Positions 42,665 through 54,105 of a stretch of DNA of 64,000 bases are shown in pieces. The stretch's first letter is position 1. Every line of letters begins with the position of its first letter. The DNA comes from Metellina segmentata (lineage: Eukaryota; Arthropoda; Arachnida; Araneae; Tetragnathidae): positions 6,577,741-6,641,740 of the forward strand of contig OX375872.1 in the NCBI GenBank assembly GCA_947359465.1, written 5' to 3'. The notes beneath the pieces were generated by a model, which was not told the origin of the DNA, did not search any database, and worked only from the letters and a program-made list of their open reading frames with translations. Position numbers and translations under genes: made by a program.

Positions 42665-45600
42665 ATGGCGTTCCTAGGGAAAGGAAGGAAAGAAGACCAC
42701 CGAACTCTTGCATCGGAGCTTGGTCTGGCTGTGTCGGACAGCTTAAAAGTTATCAAACTTCGAGAACTTATAATTAAAAGTGAAAATTACGAAGAAGAGC
42801 TCGTCAAGAATATGCTCGAAGTTATAATTGAAGATAGACTAAAAGCGGAGAATGCTGTCGAGGAAGACAAGTTGAAGGTTGAAAAGAAGGATGAGGAGGA
42901 AAAATTACTTAAAGCACAAGCATAAGAACAGGTCCAAATTGAGAACGAGCGCAAGTATGAACTCGAAAAGCTAAAACTCCAGCATGAAGCTCAAAAGGTT
43001 TCCAATTCTGTTGTTTCTACTCATGGCTCAGAGTACCCGAAATATGAACTCAGACGGATTATCCCTAAGTTTAATCCAAAAGAAGATGAAATAGGACTGT
43101 TTTTAATTATTTTCGAGCGTCAATTGAGTTTATGAATCTTCCAGAGTCATCATGGATACCATATCTCATTGGTTCCTTACCAGCTGAAATAGCGCAGTTA
43201 CTTGCTAGAGAAGATGAACAGGAGGCTCAAAATTACCAAAAGGTGAAAGAAATGCTTCTCAAGAGATTTAGGGTCACTGCTGATAAGTTTCGACAGTTAT
43301 TTTCCCAACATAGGAAGAATCCTGATACGACATGGAGGGACTACTTTTTCGAACTGGCTTCTTATTTTGAAGGTTGGACAAAGGAAATGAATGTCACCAC
43401 CTTTGATCAACTCAAAAGTTTATTAATTACTGATCAAATTAAGAAAAGGACTCCACCAGACATCAAAGATCACTTCATTGATTTGTGGACAGATTGGGCC
43501 AACCCTCTAGAGTTAACTGAAAAACTGGATACTTATGAGAATATCCGTCAAGGAGTGAAGAAACACGTGTCGCAGACTCAAAAGAAAACATATTCTAGAG
43601 ACGAAAATAAAACAACCTCTACAGATAGAAGATTCCGTCCGGTGGTTAATAGATACGAACATACGCAAAGTCAATTTTCAAGAGTTTCGATACCTCGAAA
43701 TTCTACTCCTAGATCAGAACGAAGACCCCCAATTCGATGTTTTGGATGCGGAACACCAGGAGTTGTAATATCTAAATGTCTTACTTGTACAAAATCTAAA
43801 GTTGAAGAAACTACTGTCAACTGTATGAACTTGTTCACAAGTAATACAACTAAAGATCTTTCAAGCTTGATTATCTTTGAACTTTTTGGTGAGAGAATTG
43901 CTGTGTGTGCCGATACTGGTGCCTCACACTCTATTGCAGGAGAAAAGCTGTATAACTTTCTACGAAAGCATGGAATTGCTTTCGAGGACAAAAAGATTTC
44001 ACTGACTCTTGCTGATGGAAAACTCCAGTCCATGGTTGCTCTTAAAACGGTTATCAACTTGTGTATAGAAGGTAAAATTGTGTCAACAGAACTTCTTGTT
44101 CTCCCTGAAGCAAAAGGGAATAACACGCTGTTAGGGAAAGACTTTCTCCATGCAGCCGGAATTGTTCTCAACGTTCAAAATGGAACCTGGCATTTTAGTG
44201 AAGATCCCCATAGACAATATTTCTTCTATGTAAAGCCTACTGAATTAAAGGATGCGCCGAAAACTTTTAAATCAACGATTGTGCCTGAGCCTACTACGGT
44301 TGTCCACTTGAGAAGTGATGAAGGAAGACATCTGACCCAGACGCAAAGTGAAGAATTAAACTGCTTACTTCAAGAGTACAAACGCTGCTTTGAACCAGGG
44401 GGAGAACCTACTCCTTTCATGAAGCACAGAATAGTTACTATGAATCATCATCCTATATCTGTTCCACCGTATCGTATGTCACCGGCCAAGAAAGAAATAC
44501 TGAAAGAACAAATTGATGAACTTTTGGCAAAGAACATAATAGAAGAATGTGAATCCCCATATGCTGCTCCGGTAGTGCTCGTCGCTAAACCAAACGGGAA
44601 AGTAAGATTATGTGTTGACTACAGAGGCCTCAACGCCGTTACGAAACCGGACACTTATCCATTACCTAGGATGGACGATCTTTTAAACGAAGCTACACCG
44701 ACATCATACATGTCAACTATAGATCTACAATCAGGATATCATCAGGTGCAAGTGGATGAAAACGATTTGGACAAAACTGCCTTTATTTGTCCTTTCGGAA
44801 CTTACCGTTATCTACGCATGCCTTTTGGTCTGCGTAACGCACCTGCCACTTTTCAACGCCTGATAGATAAATTCCGAAGTGGCCTAAAAGATGTTTTTGC
44901 ACTCTCATATTTGGATGACATAGTCATCTTATCAGAGACTTTTGACAAACATTTAAAAAATCTAAAGACTGTTTTTGAGAGACTTTCTCTTTTTAAACTT
45001 CATGCGCACACACAAATAGAGAGAAATGCCATTTTTCCTGTGATCGTGTTAAGTACTTGGGTTTCTGGATAACAAGAGATGGAATTGAAGCCGATCAAGA
45101 GAAAATTGCTTCTATCCAAAGAATTTCAGTTCCAACTAATGTGAAAGAACTTCTGTCTTTCTTAAGCTTCGGTTTCCTAAGAAAGCGTAGCCGTGATCTA
45201 GCGGCCGTGATGTATCGGTGGGTGACGTCACTAAAACGTTGTTTATACTAACACATGGTGTTGGTTTCCTAGAGAGCGGTGTTTGTGAGCGTAACGAAAA
45301 TGATCGGAGCCGCCATTTCCATGACTGTCGTCATAGCGGTCTCAAACAGTTGGGGAACGTTTTTTCTCTTGTAGCGGCCACATTTCCTTTCCTGCTCCAA
45401 GCGATTCGAACGAAGAGGAGAGAAATAAATAAACATTTTTGACTGCCATTGATTAATTCGTTTTTGTAAAATCGGGATCGTTAAACACAGAATGAAAATT
45501 TCAACGGATTTGAAATCTGCGGAAAATTTGACACCAGATCGATACCTTAAATGTGATTTTCTTTAAATAAATAATTAATTATTTTATAAATAATTAAATA

Positions 45601-46677
45601 ATCAAATGGTAAATAATTGAATAACAAAACTGTTTTTGATATCGATCTGGGGTAGAAATTTACGCTGATTTGAAATCTGTTGAAATTTTCACTCTACCTT
45701 CAACGATCCCGAAGTTAGAAACTTTGGACTAAAGAATAAAAAACCACTTTGTTTTGTTTCTCGAATAAAATAAACCACAACAGCCGCCTGTGTTGCCCAT
45801 TCTCCAACGTATTCTGTCCGTCTAAGTTGACACCTCAGGATTTTTGTTTAGTCGGCCGTCTAGTTATGCTCGCGGCATCATGACGTATCACGGCTGTTAG
45901 ATAACGGCTCCACTTTCTTAGGAAACCGAAGCTTTACAGACCTGCTCATGATTCAGAAGATATGTTCCGAACTTTGCAGACATAGCACGACCTCTTAGCA
46001 ATTTAACTAAGAAAAGAGTCGATTGGTCGTGGGGTCTTGAACAGCAAGAAGCTTTCGAAACCCTAAAAGAACGCTTGACAACAGCCCCTGTGTTAAAGCA
46101 ACCTGATGGATGTAAGCCTTTCATAATTCGCACAGATGCGAGTAACTACGCCCTTGGCGCAGTCCTTCTCCAAGGAAATGGTCCAGAAGAACATGTGATT
46201 GAATACGCTAGTCGTCTGTTGATCCCAGCAGAACGCAATTATTCGACTACTGAGCGGGAAGCTTTGGCAGTAGTTTGGGCCTTAGAAAAATTCCGAGGTT
46301 ACATCGAGAATCAAGAAATTATCATTGCTTCAGACCATCAACCTCTTAAATGGCTTCTGAGCATTAAGTCACCCTCAGGACGTCTAGCAAGATGGGCTCT
46401 GAAGATCCAATCGTTTAATCTGAAAATTGAATATACGCCAGGAAGAGCTAATGTAATTCTCACAAATCGATCGCCGACAACATATGATATTGCCGACACG
46501 GCCAGTCCAGACCAAACTCTTGGAACTTATCATGTGTCAGCATTAAAAACTTACTATGAACCCCAAGTAAAGAGAGACACTGGGCTTGTAGCTCCCATAA
46601 GAAGAAGGGGTCGACCTAGAAAAAATAATCCTGGCTCATCGTCGGGACGTCATCAGAGCCAGAGGGGGAGTCTGTAA
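42665..46677 (+). pseudogene. gypsy gag-pol, multiply broken and lacking integrase
   Basis: Gag starts at the ATG 42665 (a TTG 9 bases upstream is not needed), with a charged coiled-coil-like region. A TAA at 42923-42925 and a one-base frameshift near 43124 follow. The frame from 43132 carries capsid-like sequence, a degenerate zinc knuckle (CFGCGTPG, lacking the usual His), protease (ADTGASHSIAG) and RT with YLDD. It shifts frame near 45025, then meets the MITE at 45165. After the MITE a TGA lies at 45949-45951. RNase H is intact (RTDASNYALGAVL, TTEREALAVVWAL, SDHQPLKWLL), but at about 46452 the sequence passes in frame to the C-terminal tail, missing roughly 415 codons including all of integrase. 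Confidence 0.92.
45165..45933. mobile_element. MITE family A, copy C, inside gypsy RT
   Basis: Termini AGCTTCGGTTTCCTAAGAAAG and, inverted, the same at the right end. Flanking TTA at 45162-45164 and 45934-45936 marks a 3-bp target duplication. 769 bp, opposite in orientation to copy B (8608-9362). The interior contains the AATTTCAACGGATTTGAAATC block also found, in part, in the family-1 Helitron-like elements. No coding capacity. Confidence 0.92.
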
Positions 46678-46897
46678 CGGAACCAACAACGCCCCCTAGC
46701 GGACTGACAAAAACTTACACAGTGTAACTCCAACCCTGGAGCAAGCAGCAGCTAGGCTGTAGTATGTGATAGTAAAAACGTCCCTGTCCCTTATATTTTA
46801 TGTGCGTGAAAGTCTTGTAATTTCTGTAGTTTATGTTGTATGTTAATAAATTCAATTTAAGTGTTAGCTAGCCGTGTCAGCATACATCATTGCTAGA
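46673..46897 (+). repeat. 3' LTR
   Basis: 225 bp, starts TGTAAC two bases after the polypurine tract (AGAGGGGGAG) and ends GCTAGA, where the 5' LTR has GCTACA. Followed by TATT. Confidence 0.92.
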
Positions 46898-47012
46898 TAT
46901 TTACGTTTTACTTATTCATCACATGCATTTATACATCATCAATATATGTAAAACATAACAAACATCATAACAAATCTATTTACATTATAATATACTTATT
47001 CATCACATGCAT

Positions 47013-48378
47013 TTACACATCATCATCACTTAACATTTCCGAATCGCTATCAGACTCACTATTAAAAGAAATTACCAAGTTCTTACTTTCCCAAATATCA
47101 TCCACAAGTCCATCTACTTCCCACGTGTCTTTCTCTTTTTCAGTAACATGGTTTATGCAGTTTTTCCAATTTTGTACAGAGATCTTTTCAATCCCTTGGA
47201 TGACTAAATCCTTCACATCGTTCAGTTTAAAAGTCTTGTTTTCCCTGGCAACATGTCCTTTTACTTGACTCCATATCATTTCAATGGGATTAAGCTCACA
47301 GTGATACGGGGGAAGTCTCAAAACCTTATGTCCAAATTTTTCGGCTATTTCTTCAACTCTGTATTTATCAAACATATTTTTGGTTTTCGCTAACTTTTTT
47401 CAACAGTTCAATCTTGATCATGTCCTGGTTCCACGTAATGTTTTTCAACGATAGCCATTCTTGAATTGCACTTTTCTTCCAAGAAGTCGTCGGAATTTTT
47501 TCTTTCTTCACCGAGTGATAGGGGGCATTGTCCATCACTACAAAGCTGTTTCGTTTCAATTTAGGCATGATATCTTCAAACCACTTCTCAAAATGGTTAC
47601 CATCCATTTCTTCGTGGTAGTCACCGGATTTTTTTCTTTCAAAAATGTCAGCCGCATCAGGTACAAATCCTTCATCACTTCCGATATGGGTAATGATGAG
47701 TCTTCTTCCTTTTCCTTTTGGCGCAGCCAAGCCTGTTGTCAAACTTGAAGAGGAAGCTTCATTGGTGCTTTTGAAGTTTTTGTCTTGCCATACTCGACTT
47801 TGTGAGTGTCCTTCATTCACCCATGTTTCATCCAAATAATAGATTGAGGCATTTTCATTCTTCAGTTCTCTAATTTTTCGTAAATAATTTCTTCGCCATA
47901 AAATTATGTCGTGTCTTTCTAAAAGCATAGCCTGCCTTTTTCGCTTTTCAAAGGAAAATCCCAAATCTTTCAGTATCCTGTACAGTGTACTTCGGCTAAT
48001 GTCTGTCAAAAAAATATCCTTATCGTTGTTAATTTCATTTAGAACTTTGTCCAATGTAGGAATTTCATTTCGACGGAAAAAATCATGAATTTTTCGTCGG
48101 ATGCACGATAAAGTAAAGTTGTCATATTTCATCATTCTTGTTCTTTTTCCAACGGCATAAGGTCGTTTTTTTCCTGGAGTACGCAAAGGACTTGACGTCT
48201 TTTCTTTTTTATAACGAAAAACAGTTCTTTTGGAAACACCAGTTAGTTGAGACACCTTTCCGACGATTTGGTTAATGGAATCACTATGGTTTTCTTCTCG
48301 AAGTCTAGAATAAACATTCAATATATGTTCCTCCACTACCAATTGATTTTCCTTGCTTTGATGGCGTATACAGCTTGA
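47013..48378 (-). pseudogene. DDE transposase with 82-residue D-E spacing (Sailor-like)
   Basis: The main frame runs from 48378 down to 47368 and continues, after a one-base frameshift in a T run near 47385, as 47375-47013. Order: helix-turn-helix region (QLTGVSKRTVFRYKKE, DISRSTLYRILKDLGFSF); IYYLDETWVN with the first catalytic D; a middle block with GSDEGFVPDA and DYHEEMDG; FVVMDNAPYHS with the second D; PYHCELNPIEMIWSQVKG with the catalytic E. Counting across the frameshift puts 82 residues between second D and E, the spacing described for the DD82E/Sailor family. The C-terminus is acidic. The first codons (ATG near 51167) lie beyond the long-TIR insertion; simply joining the flanks does not give a continuous frame. 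Confidence 0.82.
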
Positions 48379-48386
48379 ATGGTGAC

Positions 48387-51142
48387 TAGGGTGGTCACAA
48401 AAAAACAATTTCCGAATTTATACCGTGGCACCCCCCTAAAAGTTGCCAATAGGCTGGAAACTGTGATTGGTAAAGTTTCAGCTCAATCTGATAATATTAA
48501 CCCGTGCCTCATTGAGGCTAAAGTTAAGAAAAACAGCGATTTTTAGTAAAAAATCGTTGTTCTTGCTCCTTAAAATCAAAACTATTCGTCCTAGAAACCT
48601 GGTTCTTGTCTTATTTCATATGAAATTTTATTGACATGAAGTTTGATCTAATCTACCTTTTTGCTAAAACTAATAGAATGGTATTTAGTATTTTTCATGT
48701 AAGGTCGTAGTGGATATCGTCAAAAGTGTATTTTCATGCAAAGCCCTAAAAACATTACAATATTCAATTACATCTGCTTTCCAAATTTTGCCTCTTTTAT
48801 TTTTCATTTTGTACATTAAAAAAGGTTTTCGTTAGAGGTATTTTCAGAAGTAAATAGAAAGGTCAGCAAGTTCAAAGTAAGGACAAATTTAAAATGAAGG
48901 AATTAAGGGTAAAGAAGAGGAAGGAAGGAGGAAAATTGACAGCAAATAGTGTTCAAATGTATTTTGTTAATTATATTGTTGAATTATACATCATTACATT
49001 ATTATTATTTAAATATACAAATTAGGTGGCAATTACAAATTAAGGTGGTAATGTCTTAGATATTGTAGCTTTTGAAGTGTCTTGAAAAATGTGTAGAAGT
49101 GTCATACGACTCCGCAGACAAAAATGCCGACAGCAAACAACTGTACTGATCAAAAATAGATTTAGAAATTCCGATTTAGAGGGAGCTGTTGTGCACTGGG
49201 ATGGGAAATTACTTCCAGATTTGTTGAGTTTAGAAAATGTGGAGTGGATAGCGATTTTGATTACTTGTGGCGATGAAGAACAATTGATAGGTGTTCCAAT
49301 CCTTGAAAATAGAACTGTGATAATTCAGTCAAAAGCTGCATTATCAGCAGTTGAGCACTGGGTGCAGTTGGGAAAATCCAGGCAATGTGTTTTGATACCA
49401 CGGCTGTAAATACTGGTCGCTGCGTTTTGCTAGAACAGTTATTAGAGAAAACCTTCCGAATTTATCATGTTGCCACCATATTTTAGAAGTTGTTTTAAAA
49501 GTAGTTTTTAATTTCAAAATGGGCACATCCACTGGTCCTCAGCCAGATATTTTTCCAAAAATTCCAGAAGAAGAAATACAAAACAGGTCATAAAAGTTGA
49601 AAATATTAAAAATAACATAAGTAATCCAGACAGAATTTCAAGTTTTCTTTTTGAACAGTTAAAAAACCGACAGCCCAGGGATAATAATAAAAATAATTCA
49701 TCCAACCTTCCTAAATTCATTTGGGCGTTTTACTCAAAAAGACATTACTTTTAGAATACCTTGTGCTATTCATCAAGCCAGATGGATTGTAAAGGTCATT
49801 TATTCTCTCAAAATGTATATTTTCAGGGATCAGTTTTCGTTAACTGATTTAGAGAGAAACGGTATTGAAGATATTTATTTATAAACAATATTTTTGTAAA
49901 AGCATGGTTCAATGCCCACAAACCCACTTTGGCCCCCCAACCTTGACCTACAATTATTAAAATATTTAGTTCAACACTGGAAAATTGATAAAGAGGTTGC
50001 AGACAAGGCCCTATCTAAAATAATAAACCATCTGTGGTACCTCAACTCGGAGCAAGTTGCATTTTCATTTTTCGATGGTACTTTGGGAAAAAATGTCAAA
50101 ACAAGCATGGTTGAAAAATTAAGGTCCGAAGTAGAAAATGATGAAGATTGTGATGATAGGAATGTAAAAACAAAACTCAATCTCCAACAAGTTGTTCATT
50201 TATTGGACAAAGAATTGATTATTTTGTTTCTTCTAGGACTCTAAATTTTTTTAAGAGATTTAAAATCGATACAGAATTTTTAAATACTGATCCCGAAGTA
50301 TGGTGTGAAAATCAACATTATTTAAAAAATAAAAAATAGTGAACGTTTTAAAGGTAGTTAATGACACTGCTGAGAGAGGAGTAAAATGAATTAAAGACTT
50401 TAATTCCTCTTTGACCAAAGACGAAGAACACCGGTAGTTCCTTTTACAAGTTGTGTCTGAATATACGCAAATTTTTCCGGACTCTTCAAAAGCTACAGTA
50501 TTCAAGACATTATCACCTTAATTTGTAATTACCACTTAATCCGTATATTTAAATAATAATAATATAATGATGTATAATTCAACTATATAATTAAAAAAAT
50601 ACATTTTACTCTTTGCTTCTTCTTCTTTACCCCTAATTCCTTCATTTTGAATTTGAATGTTGTTGGATTTATATTTGAAAATACCTCTAACAAAAGCCTT
50701 TTTAATGTACAAAATGAAAAATGCAAAATCTAGAAAGCAGGTGTAATTGAATATTGTAATGTTTTTAGGGCTTTGCAATGAAAATTCACTTTTGACGATA
50801 TCCACTACGACCTTACCTGAGAAATGCTAAATACCATTCTATCAGTTTCAGTAAAAAAAAGTGGATGAGTTCAAACTTCAAGTCAATAAAATTTCCTATC
50901 AAATAAGACAAGAACCAGGTTTCTAGGACGAATAGTTTCGATTTTAAGGAGCAAAAACTACGATTTTTTGCTAAAAATCGCTGTTTTTCTTAACTTTAAC
51001 CTCAATGAGGCACGGGTTAATATTATCAGATTGAGCTGAAATTCTGCCAATCACAGTTTCTAGCCTATTGGCAACTTTTAGGGGGGTGCCATGGAAGATT
51101 GGGCGAAAAAATAATTTCCCCATATACCTTGTGACCACCCTA
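48387..51142. mobile_element. hAT-like element with very long terminal inverted repeats
   Basis: Termini TAGGGTGGTCACAA...; the inverted repeats extend about 670-700 bp (48387 to about 49090; about 50460 to 51142) at high similarity. They are flanked by the exact 8-bp repeat ATGGTGAC (48379-48386, 51143-51150). The interior of about 1.4 kb holds remains of a protein-coding gene. An 8-bp duplication and a TAGGG-type start fit hAT, while such long inverted repeats are unusual for hAT. It interrupts the Sailor-like transposase gene. Confidence 0.88.
49089..50245 (+). pseudogene. Transposon-encoded protein (hAT-like, uncharacterised), broken
   Basis: Two main blocks. 49089-49409 reads VLIKNRFRNSDLEGAVVHWD, then GKLLPDLLS, EEQLIGVPIL and LSAVEHW; a frame change follows to FDTTAVNTG-like sequence (about 49392-49450). 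49912-50244 reads DLQLLKYLVQHWKIDKEVAD, HLWYLNSEQVAFSFFDGTLG and VEKLRSEVEND. I recall this layout (HWDGK(L)LPD, FDTT..NTG, HLWYLSEE) in proteins annotated only as uncharacterised in cnidarians and arthropods; that is memory, not a search. Several frameshifts and stops. The aspartates in HWDGK and FDTT could be catalytic; this is a guess. Confidence 0.65.
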
Positions 51143-51562
51143 ATGGTGACGTTCCTTTTTCAGCCATGTTCAGAGTATCAAAAACACTCCAATAAAATAG
51201 CACAAGAGAGACATGAACGTAAATACACACGCTAGCAAAGACGCAGAGCGAAATGGCGCAGACTTGGCGGGAAAGCGTATTTAGCTCGCCAGAAATGTTA
51301 CCATGGAAACCGGTTTCAACCGAACTAGAATTCCGTTTCGGATATATTCATTCGCTTCGGTCAAAAAAAATAAATGCTTTTTACAAATAAATAACCGATT
51401 ATAAATGTTCAAAAATCACTCCTTCATTGTAGGACAATTTTTACACGTTTATACGCATTTTCTTTATTTTAAATTCCAAATCAAGTTGGAACTATTTTTC
51501 ATGCGGATGAACATCATTTCTGCCTTTCCCAATGCTGACAAGTTAAGGTGAAACAGAGTATA

Positions 51563-52571
51563 GTTATGAGATATATCGTACATCAAGATACGGTCAGTTT
51601 TGCTAATGAAACAAATCTCATCGAACATGACCACCCTGAAATTTAATGCGAATGCAGCACTTGGGAGTTTTTTCTGTGACTGATTTGAAATAATATTCAA
51701 AGAAAGCACGGAAGGAAAATAAAGCCATTATGAGAACTTGTAGAAGAGGACTAGAAATAAAGTCCTATTTTAGTTGAATTTTCAACGTCTCACCAAACAG
51801 GTTTCTGAACTGTGAAATAAATTTATGAAACGATGATAAATGCCCTCCTATTTTGTCATTGTAAGAGCCCTATATTGCTCAGTATGTGAAGCAAAAATCC
51901 TGACATGTTAAAAATTTAATATGTATATCGTTATTCTACCTAAATATTGGAATTACAAATTTATACTAGTTCACTGCAAGTGTAATATGTATTAATTTAA
52001 TTGTCTGAACTTCAACAAGCAGATTTTAATCTTATTAAATGTGAATATACCATATTAAAAAAAAAAAAAATTAAGAATTGAAATGAGGGATAAGTTTACA
52101 GAAATATTTATAAAGTTTCAGATCCTGGTATTAAAAATAACACTCTTACATCTTTTAAAGAATTTTTGTTCTTATGTTTGGGGTTCCCTTCAAAATAAAA
52201 TTTTGTGTTGTTTCCTGTTGAGTGATTATTACCTCAAATTATGGTATAAAACCAAATCCATAAAATGCAAAAACTTAAATTAAAAAATATTTTGTAAAAT
52301 CGAGATAAAAATTAAAAAATTCGGCAATTTGTAAATTGTAGTTTTGTTTTTCAAAATACAGTTGTCTTTAACAAGTTCAAAAAAAGAAATAATAGTAATT
52401 TTCATTTTTACAAAATTTTTAAAAATTTATATTAATAATTCGGAAGAAAAAAAATGTTCAAACATATAATTTAGAAAACATTAGGAGTTTTGTGAAAGAA
52501 AAAAAAGCCCAATCCTTTTGATAAGCAAAAAAAAAATCAAACTAATTAGATTTTTATAAATTTTGGCTTAA
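51563..52571. other. AT-rich interval, nothing coding recognised
   Basis: No gene. The left edge (GAGATATATCGTACATCAAG) matches, in reverse, 11905-11945. Long A/T runs occur at 52055-52070 and 52500-52540. Confidence 0.5.
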
Positions 52572-52654
52572 GGAAGCACAATCCTCGATCCGGATTCGAA
52601 CCAGGTTCCATGTTACTCCAAGTCCGTGCTTCTAACCACTACACCAAGTGGCAC
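52572..52654 (-). other. tRNA-like sequence (SINE head or tRNA pseudogene)
   Basis: On the minus strand an A-box-like TGGTGTAGTGGTTAGAAGC and a B-box GGTTCGAATCC lie 35 bases apart. They fit the pol III promoter of a tRNA. The acceptor ends (GTGCCAC and TGTGCTT) do not pair and the anticodon stem is poor, so it is not a functional tRNA. Confidence 0.6.
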
Positions 52655-52669
52655 GTGACATATCAAGTT

Positions 52670-52787
52670 TTTTCACAAATAAAATCCATATATCGTAATT
52701 CTCAGATTCTTATATCGATTAATCGTTTTATCCGTGTATTCGAATAGTACTCGATACTCAAAAGTACTCGATTCTGCCCATCACTAG
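52670..52787 (-). mobile_element. hAT-type terminus fragment
   Basis: The reverse complement begins CTAGTGATGGGCAGAATCGAG, then repeated TACT(C/T)GA motifs. This is a hAT-like end with palindromic subterminal repeats. No second end or transposase found. Confidence 0.45.
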
Positions 52788-54105
52788 TTTTCAATAATAA
52801 CTTTTCTCCAACGTTATACATAAAGAAAAAATAAACACACTTCCGGGAAAACCATTTAATCTTACATAAATATGTCAAAAGAAAAGATTTTCTTTCCAAG
52901 AGTAATAAGAAGTATAAATAAACACAGGAAGTATCAGAATGTCTTGGAATAAGGAAAAAGAAATAATACATTATATTTAAAAGATATTCCGGAAGTATAC
53001 GTTACAGGATGCAAACCTAGAAAGGGATAAAAAACGGGTGCATGCTCATTTCGTAAAAACTATTCCAGTTCGATTATTAATACTTCCATAGTTTCACTAA
53101 TAAGGGTCAGTTTAAGTTTCCACGAAGAACTTTTTCTCAAACGTACTTTTCTCTCTTCACACAAAAACATAATCTTGTTAAAGTAACGCTGACGAAGGAA
53201 GCCAAACAAGTATAAAGACGCTCTTTGGCACGAAATATAATCCCGTTTTCTTTCTTCTTGGATAGCACATTTGAACGAATTTTAATCCTGAATTTAGAGG
53301 ATTATAGGCTTGAATAACCACGCGATTATGCTTTTTTTTTCTTTCAAAAATTGAAAAATCTTAATAGATATATTTATTAATTATAAAGGTCTTCCGTACT
53401 CCTATTATCTTGTGTAGAATTTAAGTTTAATCTGGAATTAAACCCCGTGACTTTGAGATAATATTGCCATTGGGTGCTAATCCATTTTCCCAGTCCACCA
53501 ATTAATCCACCAAAAGTTCTAAAAGCTACAAATTTATCCAAGCCCTTATATACTCTACCCTGTGTGTGTGCTATTTTTATACTTAAAAACTAAGTTTTAA
53601 TTTTTTTTAAGCTGCAATTAAATTACATATTTAAGTAACAAAACAAAAATTCAGATATAAAAAATTAATTTCATGTATATGTAAAATCTTAATTTAAATT
53701 AAACTTTTGGAAACTTGTGAATTGAACCTTTATTTATAAAAACCTATAACTGTTGGAGATTGAAGCCATACAAAGACATGATCCCCACTGAAGGATTTCC
53801 AGTTACATCCTTTCGCATTGTAGAATCTTCATATTATGAAACTCAAATTGAGACCAACTAGCCCTTGACAACTCTAATTAACTTAGATACTGTACTCTGA
53901 ATATATACAGGGTGATTCTACTGTCATGGCACAAACTTGGAGGGGTGGAACAGCTTACTAAAACATACATACATTTTTCGTTTTTGGAATGTATGGTCGG
54001 AAGTGACGCGTGGAGGCACGAACGCAAAAAATGAAAAATGAACAGAAAAACATTGCATACTTTCAACATCCTTGCAAAGTGCTTCTTTTTGTAGCAATGT
54101 TTTTG
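52788..54105. other. Interval without recognisable genes
   Basis: AT-rich. A transposon-like CAGGGTGATTCTACTGTCATG starts at 53909 but no partner end was found. Small open frames have no recognisable motifs. Confidence 0.5.

Larger units (their letters stand above)
41352..46897 (+). mobile_element. Young but defective Ty3/gypsy element with two LTRs
   Basis: LTRs at 41352-41576 and 46673-46897 (TGTAAC...), 4-bp target repeat TATT on both sides (41348-41351, 46898-46901). Between them: a leader of about 1.1 kb in which I could not identify a primer-binding site, gag, protease, RT, RNase H, and a C-terminal tail joined directly to RNase H. Integrase is absent. A 769-bp MITE is inserted in RT. 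The two LTRs differ at only two positions, so the insertion is recent. Confidence 0.93.
40449..51560 (-). mobile_element. Sailor-like (DD82E) DNA transposon, interrupted by two large insertions
   Basis: Left TAGTCTGTTTCACCCTAAC (40449) and right, inverted, TACTCTGTTTCACCTTAAC are matching termini over about 29 bp (four mismatches), next to TA on both sides (40447-40448, 51561-51562). The transposase lies on the minus strand (47013-48378, first codons near 51167). Removing the gypsy insertion (41352-46897) and the long-TIR element (48387-51142) leaves about 2.8 kb, reasonable for an IS630-Tc1-mariner element. End pairing was made by eye across 11 kb, so it is less certain than the insertions. 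Confidence 0.6.

Noticed and set aside
52572..52654. A functional tRNA gene
   Set aside because: Acceptor and anticodon stems do not pair, although A and B boxes are good.
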